64,000 bases of DNA from Alphaproteobacteria bacterium UBA6324. GTDB taxonomy: Bacteria; Pseudomonadota; Alphaproteobacteria; CAAGCB01; CAG-977. A program made the position numbers and the translations under genes. The stretch is taken from NCBI GenBank assembly GCA_002439085.1, contig DJSW01000030.1, positions 1 through 64,000 of the forward strand, written 5' to 3'. Numbering within the stretch: the stretch's first letter is position 1; every line of letters starts with the position of its first letter. Below are positions 15,306-24,632 of this stretch, piece by piece. The notes beneath the pieces were generated by a model. The model was not told the DNA's origin. It searched no databases and worked only from the letters and a program-made list of their open reading frames with translations.

Positions 15306-17033
15306 ATGTTCAAACTCGCCCGATTTTTAACGGATTACAAAAAAGAATGCGTCACAGGCCCTTTGTTCAAGTTTCTGGAGGCGTGTTTCGAGCTGTTCGT
15401 CCCGCTGGTTATGGCGGGGATTATCGACATCGGCATTAAAAACGGCGACACCGCCTATATTTACAAAATGGGCGGCGTGATGGTGGCGTTGGGGCTGTTG
15501 GGGCTGGCGTGTTCCCTGACCGCGCAGTTTTTCGCCGCCAAAGCGTCCATGGGGTTCGGCACGGTGCTGCGCAGCGCGCTGTTCCGCCATGTCGGCGATC
15601 TGTCCTATGCCGAATTGGACGAAATCGGCACGCCGTCGTTGATTACGCGGCTGACGGGCGACATCAATCAAGCGCAGTCGGGCGTCAATCTGGGCTTGCG
15701 GCTGTTTTTGCGTTCGCCGTTCATTGTCGTCGGCGCGATTGTCATGGCGTTCTTTGTCGATGTGAAGCTGGCGATGATTTTTCTGATTGCAACGCCGCTT
15801 ATCGGTGCGGTCATCTGGTTCGTGATGGCGAAATGTCTGCCGTATTACAAACGGATTCAGGCGTTGATGGACAAGGTGTCCCTGCTGGTGCGCGAAAATT
15901 TGACGGGCGTCCGCGTGATCCGCGCCTTTTCCAAACAGCGCGAGGAACACGCGGCGTTTGAAAAAACGTGCGGTTCGCTGATGGACGAACAGGTCGCGGC
16001 GGGGAAAACGGCGGCGCTGCTGAACCCCGCGACGTACGTCGTCGTCAATCTGGCGGTGATCGCGATCGTTTGGGGCGGCGGTTTTCAAGTCAACGCGGGC
16101 GATTTGACGCAGGGCGAAGTGATCGCTCTGGTCAACTATATGTCGCAGATTCTGCTGGCTCTGGTCGCTTTGGCGAATTTGATCGTCGTGTTCACCAAGG
16201 CGTCCGCGTCCGCCGCCCGCATCAACGACGTGTTCGCGGTGTTCCCGACGGTCACGGAAAACGGCAAAACGGCGGAACCGTTGGCCGGCGCGCCGCGCGT
16301 GCGGTTTGAAAACGTGTCGTTCGCCTATAAAAACGCCGAGGCGGAATCCTTGTCCGGCATTGACTTCGCCGTTCCGGCGGGGGCGACTGTTGGCGTTATC
16401 GGCGGTACGGGGTCGGGCAAGACGACCCTGATCAACCTGCTGTCCCGTTTTTACGACGCGACAAAGGGGCGGGTGTTGATTGACGGCGTTGACGTTCGGG
16501 ATTACGCTTTCGCCGACTTGCGCCGCAAAATCGGCGTCGTCCCGCAAAAGGCCGTGTTGTTCAAAGGCACGATCCGCGACAATATGTGCTGGGCGAAAGC
16601 CGACGCGACGGACGAAGAGATTTGGCAGGCGTTAAAAATCGCGCAGGGCGAGGAATTCGTTTCAGCCAAGCCCGAAAAGCTGGACACCGTGATCGCGCAG
16701 GGCGGACGCAACCTGTCGGGCGGGCAGCGGCAGCGTTTGACGATCGCGCGGGCTTTGGTCGGATCGCCCGACATTTTGATTTTGGACGACAGCGCGTCGG
16801 CTTTGGACTTTGCGACTGACGCGAAGCTGCGCAAAGCGATTAAAAACGACATCAAAGGGGCGACGGCGTTCCTTGTGTCCCAACGCGTTTCGACGGTGCG
16901 CGGCGCGGATTTCATCGTCGTTCTGGACGACGGAAAGGCGGTCGGGATCGGAACGCACGACGATTTGTTTGAAAACTGTCCTGTTTACCGTGAAATCTGC
17001 CTGTCGCAGATGGAAAAAGAGGAGGCCGCGTGA
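15306..17033 (+). CDS. ABC exporter half-transporter with degenerate ATP site
   Basis: This 575-residue protein is a type IV (MsbA/MDR-like) exporter: six membrane segments in residues 1-310, then a nucleotide-binding domain. Walker A is GGTGSGKTT and the signature is LSGGQRQR. Walker B reads ILILDDSASALD, with aspartate in place of the catalytic glutamate, and the switch histidine is replaced by glutamine (LVSQRVSTV). It is therefore the partner whose own ATP site is non-catalytic, as in TM287/288 or BmrCD. The second subunit starts at its stop codon (TGATG, with GGAGG upstream). The transported substrate cannot be told from sequence. Confidence 0.93.
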   Translation: MFKLARFLTDYKKECVTGPLFKFLEACFELFVPLVMAGIIDIGIKNGDTAYIYKMGGVMVALGLLGLACSLTAQFFAAKASMGFGTVLRSALFRHVGDLSYAELDEIGTPSLITRLTGDINQAQSGVNLGLRLFLRSPFIVVGAIVMAFFVDVKLAMIFLIATPLIGAVIWFVMAKCLPYYKRIQALMDKVSLLVRENLTGVRVIRAFSKQREEHAAFEKTCGSLMDEQVAAGKTAALLNPATYVVVNLAVIAIVWGGGFQVNAGDLTQGEVIALVNYMSQILLALVALANLIVVFTKASASAARINDVFAVFPTVTENGKTAEPLAGAPRVRFENVSFAYKNAEAESLSGIDFAVPAGATVGVIGGTGSGKTTLINLLSRFYDATKGRVLIDGVDVRDYAFADLRRKIGVVPQKAVLFKGTIRDNMCWAKADATDEEIWQALKIAQGEEFVSAKPEKLDTVIAQGGRNLSGGQRQRLTIARALVGSPDILILDDSASALDFATDAKLRKAIKNDIKGATAFLVSQRVSTVRGADFIVVLDDGKAVGIGTHDDLFENCPVYREICLSQMEKEEAA

Positions 17034-18766
17034 TGCGGGAAAGTTTGTTGAAACGGCTGTTGTCCTTTACGCACCCTTATCTGTCCTATCTGGCTTTGGC
17101 GTTGTTTTTCGCGGTCGTCAGCGTGTCGATGACGCTGTACGCCCCCGTGCTGACGGGGCGCGCGGTCGATTTGGTCGCAGGCAAGGGCGCGGTCGATTTT
17201 CAGGCGTTGAAAGCCGTTTTGGAAACGCTGGCGGCCGTTGTCGCGGTCGCCGCCGTGTCGCAATGGCTGATGGGGCTTTGCACGAACAAAATCACCTATC
17301 TGACCGTGCGAGACATCCGCGTCAAGGCGTTCGACCGGCTGCAAAAAGTTCCCTTGCGCTTTATCGACACGACGCCGCATGGCGACATCCTCAGCCGCGT
17401 GGCGGTGGATGCGGAGCAGGTCGCGGACGGGCTGTTGATGGGATTTACGCAGCTGTTCACGGGCGTTGTCACGATTTTCGGCACGATCGGGTTCATGGCG
17501 GTCATCAACGTTAAAATTACGTTGCTGGTCGTGTTCGTCACGCCGCTGTCGCTGTTCGTCGCGAATTTCATCGCCAAGCGCACGTTCAAATTTTTCAAGG
17601 TGCAATCGGAAACGCGCGGCGAAATGACGGCTTTAATCAACGAAACGGTGGGCAATTTGAAATTGGTCAAAGCGTTCGGCTATGAATCCCGTTCGCGCGA
17701 AAAATTCGAGGAAATCAACGCCCGATTGCAAGATTGCGGGGTCAAGGCGTTGTTCTTTTCCTCGATCACCAACCCGTGCACGCGGTTTGTCAACGGCGTT
17801 GTTTACACGCTGGTCGGCATTGTCGGAGCGTTAAGCGCGGTCGCCGGCGTGCTGACCGTCGGGCAGCTGTCGTGTTTTTTAAGCTACGCGAACCAATACA
17901 CCAAGCCGTTCAACGAAATTTCGGGCGTGATTGCCGAATTGCAAAGCGCGCTGGCGTCCGCAAAGAGGTTGTTTGAAATCATTGACGCAACACTCGAAAC
18001 GCCCGATGCGGCGGATGCGAAAGTCCTTGGACACGCGGACGGGACGGTCGATCTGGATCGGGTTTATTTTTCTTACGTTCCGGAAATCAAACTGATCGAG
18101 GATTTGTCCCTGAACGTCAAGGCGGGGCAGAAAATCGCCGTTGTCGGCAAGACGGGATGCGGCAAAACGACGCTGATCAACCTGTTGATGCGGTTTTACG
18201 ATGTCAATTCGGGCGGCATTTCCGTTTCCAAAACCAATGTTGAAGAAATGACGCGCGACAGCCTGCGCGCCCAATTCGGCATGGTGCTGCAGGAAACGTG
18301 GCTGAAATCGGGGACGGTGCGGGAAAACATCGCTTACGGCAAACCCGACGCGTCCGATTACGAAATCGTTTCCGCCGCGGTTGCCGCGCACGCCGACGGG
18401 TTTATCAAACGCCTGCCCGACGGGTACGACACCGTGATCGGCGAAGACGGCGGCAGTTTGTCGCAAGGCCAGAAACAGCTGCTGTGCATCGCGCGCGCGA
18501 TGCTGTCCCTGCCCTCGATGCTGATTTTGGACGAAGCGACCAGCTCGATCGACACGCGCACGGAAATTTACGTTCAGAAAGCCTTTGACGAAATGATGAA
18601 AGGGCGGACAAGCTTTGTCGTCGCGCACAGGCTTTCGACGATTCGCCGCGCCGATTTGATTCTGGTCATGGATTCGGGGCATATCGTCGAACGCGGAACA
18701 CACGCGGAATTGCTGGAAAAGGGCGGATTCTACGCGAATCTGTACAACAGCCAGTTCAATGTTTGA
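17033..18766 (+). CDS. ABC exporter half-transporter with canonical catalytic site
   Basis: The partner of the preceding gene has 577 residues: six membrane segments and a nucleotide-binding domain with Walker A GKTGCGKTT, Walker B MLILDEATSSID with the catalytic glutamate, and a normal switch histidine (VVAHRLSTI). Its signature is LSQGQ rather than LSGGQ. In a head-to-tail dimer this altered signature faces the degenerate site of the first subunit, while LSGGQ of the first faces the intact site here. The pair is thus an asymmetric heterodimeric exporter, of lipids, drugs or peptides. The start is the ATG at 17033, which overlaps the TGA of the first gene. Confidence 0.93.
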   Translation: MRESLLKRLLSFTHPYLSYLALALFFAVVSVSMTLYAPVLTGRAVDLVAGKGAVDFQALKAVLETLAAVVAVAAVSQWLMGLCTNKITYLTVRDIRVKAFDRLQKVPLRFIDTTPHGDILSRVAVDAEQVADGLLMGFTQLFTGVVTIFGTIGFMAVINVKITLLVVFVTPLSLFVANFIAKRTFKFFKVQSETRGEMTALINETVGNLKLVKAFGYESRSREKFEEINARLQDCGVKALFFSSITNPCTRFVNGVVYTLVGIVGALSAVAGVLTVGQLSCFLSYANQYTKPFNEISGVIAELQSALASAKRLFEIIDATLETPDAADAKVLGHADGTVDLDRVYFSYVPEIKLIEDLSLNVKAGQKIAVVGKTGCGKTTLINLLMRFYDVNSGGISVSKTNVEEMTRDSLRAQFGMVLQETWLKSGTVRENIAYGKPDASDYEIVSAAVAAHADGFIKRLPDGYDTVIGEDGGSLSQGQKQLLCIARAMLSLPSMLILDEATSSIDTRTEIYVQKAFDEMMKGRTSFVVAHRLSTIRRADLILVMDSGHIVERGTHAELLEKGGFYANLYNSQFNV

Positions 18767-18860
18767 AAAAATCGGCGAAAACCGGATTTTTCCTTGAAAC
18801 CAAAGGGAAAAAGGCATACTTTTTCGCCCGAAAAACCATCATTACTTCGGACGAAACGCC

Positions 18861-20600
18861 ATGCAGTTCATTTCCCGCGAAAAATGGTACCGGTTCAGCC
18901 GGAACCTGCCGCTTTATTTTCAGGGCTTCGTGCCCAAATTCTTCCGCGTGTTCAAGGAAAACTACACGTTTTCCGAATTGCGCCGCGACATTACCGCGGG
19001 GGTGACGGTCGCGATCGTCGCTTTGCCGCTGTCCATGGCGCTGGCGATCGCGTCGGGGACGACTCCGGATCGCGGGCTGTTCACCGCGATCGTCGCGGGT
19101 TTCCTGATTTCCCTGCTGGGCGGCAGCCGTTTCCAGATCGGCGGCCCGACGGGCGCGTTCGTCGTTGTGATTTACAACATCATCGCGACCTACGGTTACA
19201 ACGGGTTGGCTTTGGCGACGATCATGGCGGGGCTGATGCTGATACTGGCGGGATTTTTCCGTTTGGGCGCGCTGATCAAATACATTCCCTATCCCGTCGT
19301 GACGGGGTTCACCGCGGGCATCGCCGTCATCATCTTTTCCAGCCAGATCAAGGATTTGTTCGGGTTGCAAATTGACAACGTCCCCGCCGAAATCATCGAA
19401 AAGTGGCAGGCGTTTTTCACCTATAAGCACACGTTCGATCCCGCTTCGACCGCTATCGCGCTATCTACTTTGGCGGTGATGCTGTTGTTGCGCAAATTCG
19501 CCCCGCGGTTGCCGAATTTCCTGATCGGCGTCGTCGTCGGCGCGGTCGCCGTTTACGCTTTGCATCTGCCGGTGGACACGATCGGATCGAAATTCGGCGG
19601 AATTCCCGACAGCCTGCCCACGCCGTCGTTCCCGACGTTTTCGTGGGAAGAGCTGGCTCTGCTGTTCCCCAGCGCGTTCACGATCGCCTTTCTGGCGGGG
19701 ATCGAATCGCTGTTGTCCGCCGTCGTCGCTGACGGTATGACGGGCGACCGCCATTTGTCGAACTGCGAACTGGTCGCCGAAGGAACGGCGAACGTCGCGT
19801 CGGTTCTGTTCGGCGGCATTCCCGCGACGGGCGCGATCGCCCGAACGGCGACGAACATCCGCGCGGGGGCGTATTCCCCCGTTTCCGGCATGATCCACGC
19901 CGTCGCCCTGCTGTTGTTCATGGTATTTCTCGCTCCGCTGGCGTCGTTCGTGCCGCTGGCCGGATTGGCGGCCGTGCTGGTCATCGTCGCGTGGAACATG
20001 AGCGGTTTTGACAAGATCCGCCTGCTGATGTCGGCGCAAATGGGCGACCGGCTGACGATGATCGTGACGTTTTTGCTGACCGTGTTCGTTGATTTGAACA
20101 CCGCGATCGAAGTCGGCGTCGTGATGGCCAGCCTGATCTTCATGCACCGGATGTCCGTCAATTTCGCGGTCGAAAGCGATTTGCAGCTGACCGACGAACA
20201 CAAGCACGAAATGCTGTCTTCGACCGATTTTGTCGGCAACCTGCCCGACGGCGTCGTCGCTTTCCGCATCAGCGGCCCGCTGTTTTTCGGCGCGGCGTCG
20301 CGGCTGACGGAGTTTTTCGACACGCTGCCCAATCCGCCGAAGATCATCATTTTGCGTATGGGTTCCGTGCCGATGATGGACGCGACCGCGGTCAACATTC
20401 TGGTCGATTTCATCAAGCAATGCCGCGAACGCAAAACGAAAATCATTGTCAGCAACGCCAAAGACCAGCCGCGCAAAGTCCTGAAAATGGAAATCATCAA
20501 ACGGCGGCTGAACACGACGGTCGCTTGGGCGGCGCGGTTCCGGCAGGCTTTGTCCCTGTCCGAACGTCTGGTCGAGGACGAGGAAAACAAAAAAGCGTAA
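18861..20600 (+). CDS. SulP-family anion transporter with STAS domain
   Basis: This inner-membrane transporter has 579 residues. The N-terminal SulP motif region DITAGVTVAIVALPLSMALA is followed by about 12-14 membrane segments and by GGPTGAFVVVI, a family signature in the substrate site. A cytosolic STAS domain occupies about residues 450-560 (ISGPLFFGAASRL, then MGSVPMMDATAVNILVDF). The family moves sulfate, bicarbonate or dicarboxylates with sodium or protons; the substrate cannot be chosen from sequence. It is a single gene that faces convergently an unknown minus-strand gene. Confidence 0.93.
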   Translation: MQFISREKWYRFSRNLPLYFQGFVPKFFRVFKENYTFSELRRDITAGVTVAIVALPLSMALAIASGTTPDRGLFTAIVAGFLISLLGGSRFQIGGPTGAFVVVIYNIIATYGYNGLALATIMAGLMLILAGFFRLGALIKYIPYPVVTGFTAGIAVIIFSSQIKDLFGLQIDNVPAEIIEKWQAFFTYKHTFDPASTAIALSTLAVMLLLRKFAPRLPNFLIGVVVGAVAVYALHLPVDTIGSKFGGIPDSLPTPSFPTFSWEELALLFPSAFTIAFLAGIESLLSAVVADGMTGDRHLSNCELVAEGTANVASVLFGGIPATGAIARTATNIRAGAYSPVSGMIHAVALLLFMVFLAPLASFVPLAGLAAVLVIVAWNMSGFDKIRLLMSAQMGDRLTMIVTFLLTVFVDLNTAIEVGVVMASLIFMHRMSVNFAVESDLQLTDEHKHEMLSSTDFVGNLPDGVVAFRISGPLFFGAASRLTEFFDTLPNPPKIIILRMGSVPMMDATAVNILVDFIKQCRERKTKIIVSNAKDQPRKVLKMEIIKRRLNTTVAWAARFRQALSLSERLVEDEENKKA

Positions 20601-20602
20601 AA

Positions 20603-20647
20603 GCGCATCCCCCCCCGCCGGACGGACAAGTCGGCGGGGGGGTGCGC
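20603..20647. terminator. Long GC hairpin between convergent genes
   Basis: GCGCA plus a C-run and GCCG pairs with CGGC, a G-run and TGCGC around an eleven-base loop. No T-tract follows on either side, so it is a weak or atypical terminator, or a stabilising 3' hairpin. Confidence 0.5.
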
Positions 20648-20686
20648 CCGTCCGTCCGAATATTTGCGGTCGATCGGATTGTAAGC

Positions 20687-21445
20687 TTAAGTCCTGCCGT
20701 TCAGCCGTTTTTTCATCGCCAAAATGCGGCGGGCGTCGCCGGTTTCCGGCTTTTTCGTTTTATCCGCCTTGTCAACGGGGAAATCTGGGGCGGCGGCGGA
20801 TTCCTGCTGCCACGCCGAACCGGAAACGAACGCCCCGACGCTGAGGCAGACGGTCGCCGCGTCGCGGGCGATGTCCTTGAACGACGCCTTTCCCGCCGCC
20901 CAGTTTTTGGCCGTTGCGGCCAAAGAGCGCATTTCCGGCAAAGTGATCAAAGCGGCCGCCCCCGCGCGCGACGCCAGTTTCGCGCCCGACGCCCCCGCCA
21001 GACCGCAGGCGATTGCGGATGCGCCCAGCGATGCCGCCAGAAACGTGGCCGTGCTTTGGACGGGGTGTTTTTTCACAAAATCGAAAAATCCGGTGACTTT
21101 TCCTGCCTGCCGCTGTTGTTCCGCGATTTTCATCATCGGATCGACGGCCGCGGCCGCGTTGTACGCCAGCAGGGCGACCATGCCCGCGCCGCCGAATTGC
21201 CCCGCGACGAAAAATTTGCCGACGCCGATCGCGATGTTGCGCGTTTTCGTGTAGTTTTTGCCGAACCGCGCCGTCATCCGTTTGTCAAAGGCGGCGATCT
21301 TCGCTTTCGTTTTTTTCAACAGGGGGACGGCGTTGACGAACCGGTCGCTTTTTTGCGCCAAACGGCATTGCGCCGCGGTCGCTTTTCGCGTGGCGGCGGC
21401 GATGAAATTTTCCAGCGACGATCTTTTCAATGTCAGGTTGGCCAT
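20687..21445 (-). CDS. Protein of unknown function with hydrophobic patches (252 aa)
   Basis: I do not recognise this protein. From the ATG at 21445 (MANLTLKRSS) it has about 252 residues. The first 90 are basic and helical, followed by two alanine- and glycine-rich hydrophobic stretches (FVAGQFGGAGMVALLAY and ATFLAASLGASAIACGLAG) that could be membrane hairpins, then a charged tail rich in K and D. An earlier ATG at 21508 would add 21 residues but would place a palindrome inside the coding region. It is monocistronic and divergent from nothing; truA ends the minus-strand run just upstream of it. Confidence 0.65.
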   Translation of the reverse strand: MANLTLKRSSLENFIAAATRKATAAQCRLAQKSDRFVNAVPLLKKTKAKIAAFDKRMTARFGKNYTKTRNIAIGVGKFFVAGQFGGAGMVALLAYNAAAAVDPMMKIAEQQRQAGKVTGFFDFVKKHPVQSTATFLAASLGASAIACGLAGASGAKLASRAGAAALITLPEMRSLAATAKNWAAGKASFKDIARDAATVCLSVGAFVSGSAWQQESAAAPDFPVDKADKTKKPETGDARRILAMKKRLNGRT

Positions 21446-21459
21446 TGGGCTGTGTCCGG

Positions 21460-21480
21460 TTGATTCGCTAATCGAATCAA
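21460..21480. promoter_or_regulatory. Palindrome with two GANTC sites
   Basis: TTGATTCG and CGAATCAA form perfect eight-base arms around CTAAT, 15 bases upstream of the ATG at 21445. Each arm contains a GANTC site, the CcrM methylation sequence of alphaproteobacteria. It could be an operator or methylation-sensitive promoter element for the unknown gene. Confidence 0.4.
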
Positions 21481-21518
21481 ATTTACCGCAATTTTGTCGA
21501 TTTGTCAAAAACTTCCCG

Positions 21519-22256
21519 TCAATAATCCACGCGATCGAAATACAATCCGGCAGCGTCGGCGGTGGGGCCGCCCGCTTTTCTGTCTTTGGCGTTCAAGGCG
21601 TTGACGACATCCTGTTTTGTCCACAATCCCTCGCCGACCAATTTCAGCGTGCCGACGATGTTGCGAACCTGATGATGCAGGAAAGAGCGCGCCGAAAAAT
21701 AACAGAACACAAAGTCGCCGTACCGTTCGATCCTGATTTCGTCCAGCGTTTTCACCGGCGATTTCGCTTGGCACGCGGCGGCGCGGAACGTCGTGAAATC
21801 GTGTTTGCCGATCAACGCTTGCGCCGCGTCGGCCATTTTCGATTCGTCCAGCGGCCGGTGCACCCACCACACGCGGTTTTCCCACAGGGCGGGGCGCGAA
21901 CGGCGGTTCAGGATTTTATAGACATAGTGCCGTTTTTGCGCGCTGAAACGGGCGTGAAAGTCGTCAGGGACGATTTCGGCGTCCAAAACGGAAACGGGCT
22001 GCGGGCGCAAATGGGCGTTGAACGCTTGGCACACGCGGAACGGGTCGATTTCCTTTGCCGCGTCGAAATGCGCGACCTGTCCCGTCGCGTGAACGCCCGC
22101 GTCCGTGCGCCCCGCGCCCGTCACGACGACGTTTTCGTGCAGGAAAGCCGCGGCGGCCTTTTGCAATTCCTCTTGGATCGACGGGGCGTCCTTTTGCTGC
22201 TGCCACCCCGCGTAGTTCGTGCCGTCGTATTCGACGGTGATTTTATATCTGGGCAT
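21519..22256 (-). CDS. truA: tRNA pseudouridine(38-40) synthase TruA
   Basis: TruA isomerises uridines 38-40 in the anticodon arm of many tRNAs. The 245-residue protein starts RYKITVEYDGTNYAGWQ and carries the catalytic aspartate in GAGRTDAGVHATGQV. FLHHQVRNIVGTL lies near residue 200 and is a further family signature. It overlaps the end of fmt by 14 bases and is the last gene of def, a sulfatase-fold transferase, fmt, truA. Confidence 0.97.
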   Translation of the reverse strand: MPRYKITVEYDGTNYAGWQQQKDAPSIQEELQKAAAAFLHENVVVTGAGRTDAGVHATGQVAHFDAAKEIDPFRVCQAFNAHLRPQPVSVLDAEIVPDDFHARFSAQKRHYVYKILNRRSRPALWENRVWWVHRPLDESKMADAAQALIGKHDFTTFRAAACQAKSPVKTLDEIRIERYGDFVFCYFSARSFLHHQVRNIVGTLKLVGEGLWTKQDVVNALNAKDRKAGGPTADAAGLYFDRVDY

Positions 22257-23166
22257 TTAAAACCGCCCCCTCGGGCAAATCGAAACCGCGCAGGAAATCG
22301 GCGGCGGGCAAAGCTTTTTTACCGTCGCGGCGCAGGACGTTCAGTTTTAACCCGCCCGTTTTGCAAGCGACGGTCAGGTTTTCACACACCGTTCCGGCGG
22401 GGATTGAATCGTCCAGTTCGACGGGATCGGCGTCCAAAACGGAAATCCGTTCGCCGTTGTAAAGGAACCACGCCCCCGGCCACGGCAGCAACCCGCGGAT
22501 CTTGCAATCCAGTTCGCGGGCGGGAACGTCAAAGGAGATCAAGCCTTCCTCTTTCGCGACTTTGGCGGCGTGGGTAACGCCGTCCGCGGGCTGTTTGACG
22601 GGCGGCAGCCTGCCCTGTTCCAGCAGTTTCAGCCCCTCCAGCAATGTTTCGCCGCCCAGAACCGCCATTTTGTCAAAGATTGTTCCGGCCGTGTCTTTCG
22701 CCCCGATCGGCAGTTTTCTGACCAGCAGCATATCGCCCGTGTCCATGCCGGCGTCCATTTGCATCAGCGTCACGCCCGTTTCGGCGTCGCCGGCCATGAT
22801 CGCGCGCTGAATCGGCGCCGCGCCGCGCCAACGCGGCAGCAGCGACCCGTGAATGTTCACGCAGCCGTATTTAAACGCGTTCAAACACGCTTTGGGCAGC
22901 AACAGCCCGTAGGCGGCTACGACCGCGATGTCGGCGTCCAGCGCGGCGAACGCGTCCTTTTCCTCTTGCGGCTTGAACGTCAGCGGACAGCGCACGGGAA
23001 TGCCGTGTTCTTCGGCGTATTGCTGAACGGGCGAGGGCGTCAGTTTGTGTCCGCGGCCGCTGGGACGCGGCGGCTGGGTGTAAACGCAGACGACATCGTG
23101 TTTTGAATGCAAAGCTTTCAGCGCGGCCAGCGCGAAATCGGGGGTTCCCATAAATACGGCTTTCAT
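22243..23166 (-). CDS. fmt: Methionyl-tRNA formyltransferase
   Basis: Fmt formylates initiator Met-tRNA with 10-formyltetrahydrofolate. The 307-residue chain begins KAVFMGTPDFALAALKAL, the normal N-terminus, and contains the catalytic block NIHGSLLPRWRGAAPIQRAI, where Asn, His and a downstream Asp (DTGDM) act. The C-terminal tRNA-binding domain starts near residue 205. Its ATG overlaps the stop of the upstream gene. It is separated from its usual neighbour def by the membrane transferase gene. Confidence 0.97.
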   Translation of the reverse strand: MKAVFMGTPDFALAALKALHSKHDVVCVYTQPPRPSGRGHKLTPSPVQQYAEEHGIPVRCPLTFKPQEEKDAFAALDADIAVVAAYGLLLPKACLNAFKYGCVNIHGSLLPRWRGAAPIQRAIMAGDAETGVTLMQMDAGMDTGDMLLVRKLPIGAKDTAGTIFDKMAVLGGETLLEGLKLLEQGRLPPVKQPADGVTHAAKVAKEEGLISFDVPARELDCKIRGLLPWPGAWFLYNGERISVLDADPVELDDSIPAGTVCENLTVACKTGGLKLNVLRRDGKKALPAADFLRGFDLPEGAVLNAQI

Positions 23167-24632
23167 TGCGGCTCCTTGTCTAAAGTGCGGGTGTCAACGG
23201 TTATACCCGACAACGCGTTGATGATAAAGGACGTTTCCGACGTTGTCGTTTTTTTCACCGCCGCAAGCGTTTTGGCGGATTTCGCCAGCGGCGTTTTCAA
23301 ATACGGTTCGGACAGCCAGTAGAACATCGGGACTTCGATCATGTCGGGGACGGTCGAAAAACGCTCGAACGGGTTTTCGGGCATGGTGCCGTGGTCGGAA
23401 AAATACAGCAGCGCCGCGTTTTGGTTCGACGATTCGGCCAGTTTCAGAATTTCCGCCAGCACCGTGTTCGTATAGCGGACGGACGCCGCGTATTGATCGA
23501 GGATGAACGTTTCCGTCGCGTCCGGATACCGGCTGGTATAGGGGAAGTGCGACCCGAACAGGTGGACGAAGATCAGCTTTTTTTCCGCGGGATCGTTCAG
23601 CGCGGCGGCGAACGGCGCCAACAAAACGTTGTCGTGGTGCGAGCTTGTCCATTCAAACGATTGGTTCGTTTGCGTAAAGTTGAAATACCGCAGCACGTCG
23701 AAATTGCGCGTCAGGGCGTAGATCAGGTTGTCGTGCTTGCCGCTTTTGAAATGGTTGGACAGCCAGAACGTTTTGAACCCCGCGCGTTTATAGGCGGCGG
23801 CCAGATTGACGTTTTCCGGCATCAGCATATCCTTGACGACATAGGCGGTCGCGACGTGTTTCGCCGTCGCGTCGGGAATGAAAACGGGCTTGTTTTTCAA
23901 AAACGCGGTCTTTTGTTCAAAATCGGCGATGTTTTCGTTGAACACGCGGCGGTTGGCGGATTCCCCGACGGCGACGACGATCGTCCGCTTTGTTTCGGGG
24001 GAAAAAACGTCAACGGTGCCCGTCCGGCCGTTTTTCACCGTGTCGGCGATTTGTTCTTTCAGCCCCGCGTACAGGCGGTAGGATTTGACCGCGCGGGAAA
24101 ACAGGCTGTCCTGTCCCTGCGTGGTGACGCACAAAAGCGCGAAGAAAGCGCATAACGCGCCGTAAAAGAGGCCGTCGCCCTTTTGACGGTCGAACGGTTT
24201 GACGGATTTGACGCATAAAACGAACGCCGCCCAGTAAAGCGCGGCCGCCGCCCAAATCCACGCGGGAACGATTTTCAAAAAATCGCGGGTGTGCAGGGCG
24301 GTCGTGTCAAAAACCGTGACGAAAATACTTTCGTTCGGCAGGTTCTTTGTCAAAGCGAAAGAAACCCAGTAGCAAAACGCCATTGCCCAGAAAACGAACG
24401 CGCTGATGAAAACGGCTGGTTTGAAAAAGCGCGAAAACAGGCGCGCGAAATAATACCCGAACCCCGCGCAGGCGACAACGGCCGTCGCGTAATAACGCCA
24501 GATGAATCCGTCGGACAGCGTGCCGTCGTTCAGCGCGTCGGTTTTCATTTTCAATCCGGCGACGATCAAAACCGGCGTCAGGTAAAGCGCCGACAGACGC
24601 AAAACGCGGTTTATTCGCTGTCCTGTTTCCAA
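23163..24632 (-). CDS. Phosphoethanolamine-transferase-like membrane enzyme
   Basis: The protein has 489 residues: five membrane segments in the first 185, then a periplasmic sulfatase-fold domain. The metal and nucleophile region is VAVGESANRR, and YFSDHG near residue 410 supplies further zinc ligands, as in EptA/EptC-type transferases that add phosphoethanolamine to lipid A or other glycans. The residue after GE is serine, where EptA has the catalytic threonine, so activity is likely but unproven. Translation probably begins at TTG 24632, because AAGGAA lies six bases upstream and no ATG fits. The gene overlaps def by 22 bases and fmt by 4. Confidence 0.82.
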   Translation of the reverse strand: METGQRINRVLRLSALYLTPVLIVAGLKMKTDALNDGTLSDGFIWRYYATAVVACAGFGYYFARLFSRFFKPAVFISAFVFWAMAFCYWVSFALTKNLPNESIFVTVFDTTALHTRDFLKIVPAWIWAAAALYWAAFVLCVKSVKPFDRQKGDGLFYGALCAFFALLCVTTQGQDSLFSRAVKSYRLYAGLKEQIADTVKNGRTGTVDVFSPETKRTIVVAVGESANRRVFNENIADFEQKTAFLKNKPVFIPDATAKHVATAYVVKDMLMPENVNLAAAYKRAGFKTFWLSNHFKSGKHDNLIYALTRNFDVLRYFNFTQTNQSFEWTSSHHDNVLLAPFAAALNDPAEKKLIFVHLFGSHFPYTSRYPDATETFILDQYAASVRYTNTVLAEILKLAESSNQNAALLYFSDHGTMPENPFERFSTVPDMIEVPMFYWLSEPYLKTPLAKSAKTLAAVKKTTTSETSFIINALSGITVDTRTLDKEPQ

